Assembly (NCBI GenBank): GCA_965602635.1
Contig: CBFCZU010000175.1
Span: 1 to 8,976 of the forward strand
Source: CBFCZU01 sp965602635
GTDB taxonomy: Bacteria > Planctomycetota > Phycisphaerae > SM23-33
Direction of reading: 5' to 3'
Length of the DNA stretch: 8,976 nucleotides
Below the pieces are notes generated by a model. That model searched no databases. It had not been told where the DNA came from and was given only the letters and a program-made list of their open reading frames with translations. Below, piece by piece: positions 1 through 6,139 of the stretch. The position numbers and the translations under genes were made by a program. Numbering within the stretch: position 1 is the first letter of the stretch; each line of letters opens with the position of its first letter.

Positions 1-636
1 ATCAAGATCACCGCCTTCCGCGTCACCCGCGTCGGCGAGCTGATCGGGCGCGAGGTGGCGGCCGAGCTGGGCGTGCCGTTCGGGATCGTGGACATCTCCC
101 TGGCGCCCACCCCGGCGGTCGGCGACAGCGTCGGAGAGCTTATACAGATACTGGGAATCGAGCGGATCGGGGCGCCGGGCTCGACGGCGGCGGTGGCGCT
201 GCTGACCGACGCGGTCAAGAAGGGCGGGGCCTTCGCCTCCAGCAGCGTCGGCGGGCTGAGCGGCGCGTTCATCCCGGTCAGCGAGGACGCGGCCCTGGCC
301 GCCGCCGCCGCGGCGGGCTACCTCGTGCTCGAAAAGCTCGAGGCCATGACCAGCGTCTGCTCGACGGGGCTGGACATGATCGCCATCCCCGGCGACACGC
401 CGGCGGAGACCATCGCCGCCATCATCGCCGACGAGATGGCCATCGGCGTGGTGAACAACAAGACCACCGGCGTGCGGCTCATCCCGGTCCCCGGCGGGAA
501 GGTGGGCCAGCAGGTCGAGTTCGGCGGTCTGTTCGGCTCGGCGCCGGTGATGGAGGTCCGCAACGCGGGCGCCTCCGGGCGATTCGTCGGCTTCGGCGGC
601 AGGATCCCCGCGCCCATCCAGAGCCTCAACAACTGA
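1..636 (+). CDS. UPF0210 / PFL-family protein (DUF711), C-terminal part
   Basis: The reading frame is open from the first base of the window, so the start lies upstream. About 211 C-terminal residues are visible, against roughly 450 in the family. Recognisable UPF0210 signatures are MTSVCSTGLDMIAIPGDT, the DEMAIGVVNNKTTGVRLIPV stretch, a PGGKVGQQVEFGGLFGSAPV segment and the terminal GGRIPAPIQSLNN. The family has been related structurally to pyruvate-formate-lyase-like barrels, but its reaction is not established, and I assign none. A short alanine run (around bases 295-320) is compositional. The stop is TGA at 634-636, 28 bases before zwf on the same strand, so it may be the first visible gene of the zwf-pgl transcription unit. 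The family identity is clear; the role and the N-terminal half cannot be judged here. Confidence 0.88.
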   Translation: MKITAFRVTRVGELIGREVAAELGVPFGIVDISLAPTPAVGDSVGELIQILGIERIGAPGSTAAVALLTDAVKKGGAFASSSVGGLSGAFIPVSEDAALAAAAAAGYLVLEKLEAMTSVCSTGLDMIAIPGDTPAETIAAIIADEMAIGVVNNKTTGVRLIPVPGGKVGQQVEFGGLFGSAPVMEVRNAGASGRFVGFGGRIPAPIQSLNN

Positions 637-664
637 CCCGGTCACACGGGAGGTGCGACGAACG

Positions 665-2164
665 ATGAAGACAGGCGCCGCCTTCCAGGCCGAGACGTAT
701 CTCCCCCAGCGGGTGAATCGGCCGACCGCCCTGGTGATCTTCGGCGGGGCGGGCTCCCTGGCCAAGAGGAAGCTGGTCCCGGCCCTGTACAACCTCGCGG
801 CGGACAACCTCCTGCCGGAGGGCTTCGCCCTTTTGGGTGCGGCGCGGACGCCGCGCGGCGACGACGAGTACCGCCGCCTGCTGCGTGAGGCGGTGGGCGA
901 GCATTCGCGCCGCCCGGGCCGGGAGGAGGTCCTCGCCCGGCTGCTGGAGCGGAGCTACTACGCCGCGGTCACGGCCGACTCGCCCGACGACTGGTCGGCG
1001 CTGGCGGAGCGGCTTAAGGAGATCGACGCCCGCCACGGCACCGCCGGCGGGAGGCTGCTTTACCTGGCCACCCCGCCGCGGGCGTATCCGGCTCTGGTCG
1101 AGGCGCTCGGCGCCAGCGGCATCGCCTCCCGGCAGGCCGGCCCCCCGCCGCGAATCGTCATCGAGAAGCCATTCGGCACCGACCAAAGCTCGGCAACGGC
1201 CCTCAGCAAGCTGCTGAGGCGGTGCTTCGAGGAGCGGCACATCTATCGCATCGACCACTTCCTGGGCAAGGAGACGGTGCAGAACCTGCTGGTGTTCCGC
1301 TTCGCCAACGCCATCTTCGAGCCGCTGCTGCGACGCGGGCACGTTCACGACGTGCAGATCACCGTGGCCGAGGACGAGGGCGTCGGCGACCGCGGGGGCT
1401 ACTACGATTCGGCCGGCGCGCTGTGCGACATGCTGCAGAACCACCTGCTCCAGTTGCTCTGCCTGATCGCCATGGACCGCCCGTCGAGCCTGGAGCCCGA
1501 GGCCGTCCGCGACGAGAAGGTGAAGGTGCTCAGCGCGATCCGCCCGCTGTCGCCCAGGCAGGTGGCCGAGTGCTGCGTCCGCGGCCAGTACGCCGGCTAC
1601 CTCGACGAGGTCGGCGTGGCGGGCGACTCGCGGACCGAGACCTACGCCGCCGTGCGGCTGGAGGTCCGCAACAGCCGCTGGTCGGGCGTGCCCTTCTACC
1701 TGCGAACGGGCAAGCGTCTGGCCAGGCGCACCGGGGAAATCATCGTGACATTCGCCCGCGAGCCCGCCCCGCTCTTCGGGCCGGAACACTGCGACTTCCG
1801 CCTGCTCAACCGGCTGACCTTCCGCCTCCAGCCGGCAGAGGGCATCTCCATCGCGTTCGACGCCAAGGCGCCGGGCACGGGAATGCTGCTGCGCCCGGTG
1901 CGTATGGACATGGACTACCAGCGGTCGTTCGAGATGCCCAGCCCGGAGGCGTACGAGCGGCTGCTGCTGGACGCCCTGAGCGGCGCCGGTTCGCTGTTCC
2001 CGCGCGCCGACGAGGTGGTGGCGGCCTGGAAGATCGTCGACTCGATCCGCGCCGGCTGGGAGGGCGGCGCCGGCGAGCTGCTCAGCTACACGCCCGGAAG
2101 CTGGGGGCCCGACCGGGCGGCGGGAATCTTCGCCGATGCGGAAACTTCATGGCAAACAGCGTGA
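665..2164 (+). CDS. zwf: glucose-6-phosphate 1-dehydrogenase
   Basis: Cytoplasmic enzyme that oxidises glucose 6-phosphate to 6-phosphogluconolactone with NAD(P)+, the first step of the oxidative pentose phosphate pathway. At 499 residues it has normal family length. Visible motifs are the N-terminal dinucleotide loop (about residues 26-36), EKPFG, the signature RIDHFLGKE (195-203, phosphate-binding His198), the segment GGYYDSAGALCDMLQNHLLQ with catalytic His260, and YLRTGKRL. The start chosen is ATG 665, with a GGGAGG ribosome-binding site at 648-653. An in-frame GTG at 653 overlaps that site and would only add four residues. Oddity: the loop reads GGAGSLAKRK where the family normally has GASGDLAKRK, so the conserved Asp is Ser and the Ser/Thr position is Ala. 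The lysine of the loop and the downstream Arg of GAART, which usually contact the 2'-phosphate of NADP, are present. pgl follows 60 bases downstream. Confidence 0.96.
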   Translation: MKTGAAFQAETYLPQRVNRPTALVIFGGAGSLAKRKLVPALYNLAADNLLPEGFALLGAARTPRGDDEYRRLLREAVGEHSRRPGREEVLARLLERSYYAAVTADSPDDWSALAERLKEIDARHGTAGGRLLYLATPPRAYPALVEALGASGIASRQAGPPPRIVIEKPFGTDQSSATALSKLLRRCFEERHIYRIDHFLGKETVQNLLVFRFANAIFEPLLRRGHVHDVQITVAEDEGVGDRGGYYDSAGALCDMLQNHLLQLLCLIAMDRPSSLEPEAVRDEKVKVLSAIRPLSPRQVAECCVRGQYAGYLDEVGVAGDSRTETYAAVRLEVRNSRWSGVPFYLRTGKRLARRTGEIIVTFAREPAPLFGPEHCDFRLLNRLTFRLQPAEGISIAFDAKAPGTGMLLRPVRMDMDYQRSFEMPSPEAYERLLLDALSGAGSLFPRADEVVAAWKIVDSIRAGWEGGAGELLSYTPGSWGPDRAAGIFADAETSWQTA

Positions 2165-2189
2165 CAGGCGCCAGGCAAGAGGCTATCAT
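2161..2189 (+). promoter_or_regulatory. candidate sigma-70 promoter ahead of pgl
   Basis: GTGACA (2161-2166) and TATCAT (2184-2189) are separated by 17 bases. Each matches the TTGACA/TATAAT consensus at five of six positions. The -35 box overlaps the zwf stop codon, and transcription would start near 2196, about 29 bases before the pgl start. This could allow pgl and pabB to be expressed without zwf. It rests on consensus match only, and the sigma factor of this organism is unknown. Confidence 0.35.
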
Positions 2190-2224
2190 GCCCTGCACTT
2201 TGAGGCAGCAGGGGAGTGATTCTC

Positions 2225-2986
2225 GTGAGCGCATCTGAACCGGTCGTGTTGATTGAGGCGAACCCCGAGGCGGCAGCCAAGCGGGCGGCTGACCGCTTCG
2301 TCGAGATCGTCGCCGAGCGTGCGGCCGACAGCGGCGGCAACTGCCACCTGGCGCTGTGCGGGGGCACCACGCCCGGAGACCTCTACCGCCACCTCGCCAG
2401 CAGCGACTACAGCGAGAAGGTCGCCTGGGACAAGGTCCAGATATTCTTCGGCGACGAGCGCGACGTTCCGCAGGACGACGTGGAGAACAACTACCGCATG
2501 GTCAGCAAGGTGCTGCTGGACCACGTCCCGATCCCGCTGGAGAGAATCCATCCCATGCCGGCCGACTGCCGCGACTTGGCCGCCGCCGCCGAGCAGTACG
2601 AGAACCTGATTCGCCGCCTGGTACCCGCCGAGGGCGACGACACGCCGCGCTTCGACCTGGTGCTGCTGGGCATGGGAGGCGAGGGTCACACGGCCAGCCT
2701 CTTCCCCGACACGCCGGCGCTGGCGGAGCGCAACCGCCTGGTCACCGCCCAGTTCGTCCCCGTCATCGGTCGCAACCGGATGACCTTCACCTTCCCGCTG
2801 ATCAACGCCGCGCGGAACGTGATGTTCTTCGTCACCGGCGGGGACAAGGCCAACGCGGTGGCCGCGGCGCTGGGCGACGACGCGGAGCTGCGTTCCCGCT
2901 ACCCCGCCTGCCGCGTCGAGCCCCGCTCGGGCCAGTTGATTTTCGTGCTGGACGCCGCGGCGGCGAGGAACTTCCAGCCGACCTAG
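2225..2986 (+). CDS. pgl: 6-phosphogluconolactonase (DevB/Pgl type)
   Basis: Hydrolyses 6-phosphogluconolactone, the product of the upstream zwf enzyme, to 6-phosphogluconate. At 253 residues it is of normal length for the DevB/Pgl branch of the NagB/RpiA-like fold. Motifs in order are LALCGGTTP (about 42-50, phosphate-binding loop, usually SGGSTP), WDKVQIFFGDERDVP (FFGDER at 74-79), ENNYRM, and FDLVLLGMGGEGHTASLFP (GMG at 149-151, His155), where GGEGH replaces the commoner GPDGH. The start chosen is GTG 2225, eight bases after GGGGAG at 2211-2216. A GTG at 2216 in the same frame lies inside that ribosome-binding site. The gene is 60 bases after zwf and 29 before pabB, all on one strand, which supports joint function with zwf. 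Glucosamine-6-phosphate deaminase is an alternative fold relative, but the GMGGEGHTASLFP motif favours Pgl. Confidence 0.94.
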   Translation: MSASEPVVLIEANPEAAAKRAADRFVEIVAERAADSGGNCHLALCGGTTPGDLYRHLASSDYSEKVAWDKVQIFFGDERDVPQDDVENNYRMVSKVLLDHVPIPLERIHPMPADCRDLAAAAEQYENLIRRLVPAEGDDTPRFDLVLLGMGGEGHTASLFPDTPALAERNRLVTAQFVPVIGRNRMTFTFPLINAARNVMFFVTGGDKANAVAAALGDDAELRSRYPACRVEPRSGQLIFVLDAAAARNFQPT

Positions 2987-3015
2987 CCTCGGAGGCCCGC
3001 GCGGCGAGGGCGAGA

Positions 3016-4458
3016 ATGCAGCAGGGGCCTACAACCCATTCGGCGATGTCGGGACGGCTGCGCTGGGAGGAGCTGGACGTCCAGGCCGGCCCGGGCGCGA
3101 TGCTCGACGCCCTGGCGGCCGAGCCGTTGCCCGCCATGCTGGACAGCTCCGCCCTGGATGCGCGCTACGGGCGGTACAGCATCCTCGCCTGCCGACCGGT
3201 CGAGGTGATTACCCTGCGCAAGGGGCAAGTGACCGACAGCCTCGGCCGCGAGCTGCCGGGCGAAGGCCCGCTCGAAGCGCTGGGGGAAATGCTCGCCGCG
3301 GGCGCCGTCGAGGGTACCTCGCCGGTGCCGTACGGCCCGGGGTGGATCGGATACATCGGCTACGAGTTCGGGCGCTGCCTGGAAAGGCTCCCCGGACGCG
3401 CGGCGCGCGACACCTCGCTGCCGGACGTACACCTCGCCTTCTACGACGCGGCGGCAGTGTATGACGCAATCGCCCGGCGCTGGCACCTCACCTGGCTCGA
3501 CGCCGGCGGGCGGGAGAGCGAGGCGCGCGAGGCCCTGCGCGCGATACTTCACTCGCCGGCTGGCGACGCGCCGCCACCCATGCGCACCGAGCAGGCCTCA
3601 GCCGCCGCCGCCGCGGCCGTGCCCTACCAGAGCAACTTCACCCCCGAGCAGTACGAGCGGGCCGTCGCGCGCTGCGTCGAGTACATCGCCGCCGGCGACA
3701 TCTTCCAGGTGAACCTCTCGCAGCGATTGACCGTCGCCGATGCGCCGCCGCCGCTGGCGATCTACCGGGCGCTTCGCCGGCGGAATCCGGCGTGGTACTC
3801 GGCCATGCTGCTGCTAGGCGACTCGGCCGTGCTCAGCAGCTCGCCGGAGCTGTTCCTGCGGGTGCGGGGGACAAAGGTGCTGACGCGCCCGATCAAGGGC
3901 ACCCGCCCGCGCGTGGGCGACCCTCAGGCCGACGCCGACGCCGCCGCCGAGCTGCTGGCCAGCGAGAAGGACAACGCCGAGCTGGCGATGATAATCGACC
4001 TGCTGCGCAACGACCTGGGGCGCGTCTGCCGCTTCGGCTCGGTCCGCGTCTCGCACCGCCGCGAGCTGGAGACCCACCCCACCGTCTTCCACCTGGTCGG
4101 CTCGGTCGTCGGCGAGCTGCGCGAGGCCGCGGCAGCGCAGGAGCTGCTGGCGGCGACCTTCCCCGGCGGGTCCATCACCGGGGCGCCCAAGATCCGCGCC
4201 ATGGAGATCATCGACGAGCTGGAGCCCTGCGCCCGCGGGCCGTACACGGGGGCGATCGGATGGTTCGGCGCCGGCGGCGACGCCGAGCTCAACATCGTCA
4301 TACGCACCGTCGTCTGGGACCGCGGCACGGCCCACCTTCAGGTCGGCGGCGGCATCGTGGCCGACTCCACGCCACACGGCGAGTATCAGGAGACACTCGA
4401 CAAGGCCCGCGCCATGCTGGAAGCTATCGCCGCGGCGAAAACGCCCACCCCGCGGTGA
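3016..4458 (+). CDS. pabB: aminodeoxychorismate synthase component I (PabB)
   Basis: Chorismate-binding enzyme of the TrpE/PabB family, 480 residues, cytoplasmic. The N-terminal domain (about 10-190) carries LDSS and GRYSILACRP, and the catalytic domain begins near residue 210 after an alanine-rich linker. Catalytic-domain signatures are IAAGDIFQVNLSQR, SSSPELFLRV, PIKGTRPR (292-299), DNAELAMIIDLLRNDLGRV, ETHPTVFHLVGSV, PGGSITGAPKIRAMEIIDELEP (383 onward) and the C-terminal QVGGGIVADSTP. Lys294 in PIKGT is the key discriminator: PabB enzymes have this lysine nucleophile, whereas anthranilate synthases normally have alanine (PIAGT). The expected reaction is chorismate plus ammonia to 4-amino-4-deoxychorismate. 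The glutaminase partner (PabA/TrpG) is not in the window. The start chosen is ATG 3016, with GAGGG at 3006-3010; ATG 3046 is a weaker alternative. A probable pabC lies nearby on the other strand. Confidence 0.88.
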   Translation: MQQGPTTHSAMSGRLRWEELDVQAGPGAMLDALAAEPLPAMLDSSALDARYGRYSILACRPVEVITLRKGQVTDSLGRELPGEGPLEALGEMLAAGAVEGTSPVPYGPGWIGYIGYEFGRCLERLPGRAARDTSLPDVHLAFYDAAAVYDAIARRWHLTWLDAGGRESEAREALRAILHSPAGDAPPPMRTEQASAAAAAAVPYQSNFTPEQYERAVARCVEYIAAGDIFQVNLSQRLTVADAPPPLAIYRALRRRNPAWYSAMLLLGDSAVLSSSPELFLRVRGTKVLTRPIKGTRPRVGDPQADADAAAELLASEKDNAELAMIIDLLRNDLGRVCRFGSVRVSHRRELETHPTVFHLVGSVVGELREAAAAQELLAATFPGGSITGAPKIRAMEIIDELEPCARGPYTGAIGWFGAGGDAELNIVIRTVVWDRGTAHLQVGGGIVADSTPHGEYQETLDKARAMLEAIAAAKTPTPR

Positions 4459-4505
4459 CGGGGCGAGCGACCGGAACCCGATACGAGTACCGAGGAGGAA
4501 CATTC

Positions 4506-5231
4506 GTGCTTATCAAGGATTACCGTATCAGCCTGTGGAACTACTTCTGGTACTACACGGAGGGCAGCCTGGAGGACCTGATGGCCGAGGTCCGGGAGAG
4601 CGGCTTCGGCGTCGAGCTGTGGGACCGATGGAAGGAGGACCGCGGCCTGTACGCCCCGAAATATCACCGCCGGCTTCAGGCGATGGTCGAGGGGATGAAG
4701 GTCAGCATCCACGGGCGGAGCTGCCGCGATCGCGACGACCACCTCGCGCAGCTCGACACCGCCAAGGCCGTCGGCGCCGACGTGATCGTGGTTCACCTGG
4801 GGCACTTCCCCGACGGCGACGGCGGGACCGACCTGGACATGATGAAGGAGATGGCCGAGCGGGCGCGCGACGGCGGGATGATAATGGCCCTGGAGAACGG
4901 GCGCCTCGACGGCCTGGCGGAGGCGTTCGAGCACGTCGGCGAGGCACTGGGCTTCATCTTCGACACCGGCCACCGCGAGGGCCTCGACGACCCGTTCGCC
5001 GAGTTCCTCTCGGCCTTCGGCGACCGCCTCTGCCACCTGCACCTGCAAGACCCCGAGCCGGACGCCGACCACTGGGAGCTGGGAACGGGCACCAACCGCC
5101 CCGAGGACTGGCTGCGCCTCAAGGATCATCTCGAAGGGATCGACTACAGCGGAGCGGCCGTCTTCGAGATCCGCCCCCGCCGCCCCGCAGCCACGGCCGA
5201 GCGGAGTGTGCGGTTCTTCGAGCAGGCGTGA
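4506..5231 (+). CDS. sugar phosphate isomerase/epimerase-like TIM-barrel protein (AP endonuclease 2 superfamily)
   Basis: A 241-residue protein of the xylose-isomerase-like TIM-barrel superfamily. The order of metal-site motifs fits: VSIHGR (His69), VVHLGH (His97, His100), ALEN (Glu130), FDTGH (Asp153, His156), HLHLQD (His177, His179) and FEIRP (Glu221). Glu130, Asp153, His179 and Glu221 are the expected divalent-metal ligands, all present. The size fits sugar isomerases and epimerases rather than the larger endonuclease IV. The substrate cannot be deduced. The N-terminus is unusually aromatic (WNYFWYY at 11-17). The start is GTG 4506, seven bases after a strong GAGGAGG at 4492-4498. It is the last gene of the + strand block, 47 bases after pabB and 12 bases from the convergent class IV aminotransferase gene. 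No signal peptide is visible, so it is probably cytoplasmic. Confidence 0.85.
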   Translation: MLIKDYRISLWNYFWYYTEGSLEDLMAEVRESGFGVELWDRWKEDRGLYAPKYHRRLQAMVEGMKVSIHGRSCRDRDDHLAQLDTAKAVGADVIVVHLGHFPDGDGGTDLDMMKEMAERARDGGMIMALENGRLDGLAEAFEHVGEALGFIFDTGHREGLDDPFAEFLSAFGDRLCHLHLQDPEPDADHWELGTGTNRPEDWLRLKDHLEGIDYSGAAVFEIRPRRPAATAERSVRFFEQA

Positions 5232-5243
5232 GGCGACGGGCGA

Positions 5244-6104
5244 CTACTGCCCGCCGGCCGGGCACTCCTGGTCGAGCAGCTCACGGTAGGCCGTGAGGAT
5301 CTTCCGGGTGACCGGCCCGGGCTTCTCGTCCCCCACCGCCTGCCGCCCAATGCGCACCACCGGCCTGACGCCCGCGCACGAGGAGGTCAGGAAAATCTCC
5401 CCGGCCGCACCGACGTCCTCGCCCCCCAGCGGCGCATCGGCGTGGGTGGGGATCTCCAGCTTCTCGCACAGCTCCAGCACGGCCTCGCGGACGATGCCCG
5501 GCAGGACGGGCGTGTCGATCGGCGGCGTATCCACCTGGCCGCCGCGGACGAGGAAGACGTTGCAGAAGCACGCCTCGGCCAGGTTCCCGTAGGTGTTGAA
5601 CCAGAGCGCCTCGTCGGCCCCGGCCGCCGCCGCCGCCTGCCGACCCAGCACCCGCGCCAGGTAGCAGCCGGTCTTGACGCCCGTCGTCAGGTCGCCCTCG
5701 TACTGCCGGACGCCGCTGACGATCACGCCCAGGCCCTTCTCGTACCACGAGGCGGGGTTCTCCAGCGGCGAGGCGGTGACCACCGTCGTTGCGGGCCCCT
5801 GCCGCCCCACCGGCCCGGGCGAGAGGGTTATGCGGATCCGCGCTTCGGACAGCTCGTTCGCCCCAAGCAGCTCCGCCACCGCGGCGGTCAGCTCCTCGGC
5901 TGTGGCGCCGTGGCTCAGTCCGATGCGCTCGGCCGTGGCCAGCAGCCTCGCCAAGTGCCGGTCAAGCCGAAAGGCCGCGCCGTTGTGCCCCAGCAGCGTG
6001 GTGAAGACGCTCGCACCGTGTAGGAAGCCGGCGTCGAAGACGCTCACCGCCGCCGCCTCGGCCGCAACGATCGAACCGTTCAGGTAAACGTTGTTCTTGC
6101 TCAT
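5244..6104 (-). CDS. pabC: class IV PLP enzyme, probable aminodeoxychorismate lyase (PabC)
   Basis: Fold-type IV PLP protein of 286 residues. Signatures are VYLNG (6-10), SVFDAGFLHGASVFTTL (21-37), FRLDRHLARL (45-54), the PLP lysine in GVKTG (Lys144), GADEALWFNTYGNLAEACFCN with the conserved Glu177, IFLTSSCAGVRPV and GDEKPGPVT. The family also includes branched-chain (IlvE) and D-amino-acid aminotransferases. The PabC reading (aminodeoxychorismate to p-aminobenzoate plus pyruvate) rests on the FTT after the N-terminal glycine motif, on the LTSS...RPV segment, and mainly on pabB being close by. The start is given as ATG 6104, which matches where family proteins begin. A GTG at 6143 would add 13 residues and overlap the stop of the upstream glycosidase gene by four bases (GTGA), a typical coupling arrangement. 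Neither start has a strong ribosome-binding site. Confidence 0.78.
   Translation of the reverse strand: MSKNNVYLNGSIVAAEAAAVSVFDAGFLHGASVFTTLLGHNGAAFRLDRHLARLLATAERIGLSHGATAEELTAAVAELLGANELSEARIRITLSPGPVGRQGPATTVVTASPLENPASWYEKGLGVIVSGVRQYEGDLTTGVKTGCYLARVLGRQAAAAAGADEALWFNTYGNLAEACFCNVFLVRGGQVDTPPIDTPVLPGIVREAVLELCEKLEIPTHADAPLGGEDVGAAGEIFLTSSCAGVRPVVRIGRQAVGDEKPGPVTRKILTAYRELLDQECPAGGQ
5248..5264. terminator. GC hairpin between convergent genes, possible terminator
   Basis: TGCCCG (5248-5253) and CGGGCA (5259-5264) form a perfect six-base-pair stem around the five-base loop CCGGC. It lies 17 bases after the stop of the TIM-barrel gene and inside the last codons of the convergent pabC-like gene. 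There is no T tract on either side, so it is not a standard intrinsic terminator. It may only reflect GC-rich codons. Confidence 0.22.
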
Positions 6105-6139
6105 AGTGCCAACCCGTTCATCCCCGCCGCGGGCCGTTC

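Noticed and set aside
295..320. GCC-repeat tract in the UPF0210 gene
   Set aside because: It encodes an alanine run in frame within a conserved helix region. It is consistent with base composition and not a separate repeat element.
626..1789. Long 387-codon frame on the - strand across the UPF0210 end and zwf
   Set aside because: It is antisense to a clear G6PDH, has repetitive Arg/Ala/Gly/Val-rich composition and no recognisable domain. High third-position GC explains the lack of stops.
3016..4458. Annotation as trpE (anthranilate synthase component I)
   Set aside because: The PIKGT lysine at residue 294 marks PabB-type enzymes; TrpE normally has alanine there. No trp genes are nearby, and a pabC candidate is.
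4448..4463. CCCCG/CGGGG hairpin over the pabB stop codon
   Set aside because: A five-base-pair stem with a six-base loop and no T tract, in GC-rich sequence and followed directly by a same-strand gene with a strong ribosome-binding site. It is not convincing as a terminator.
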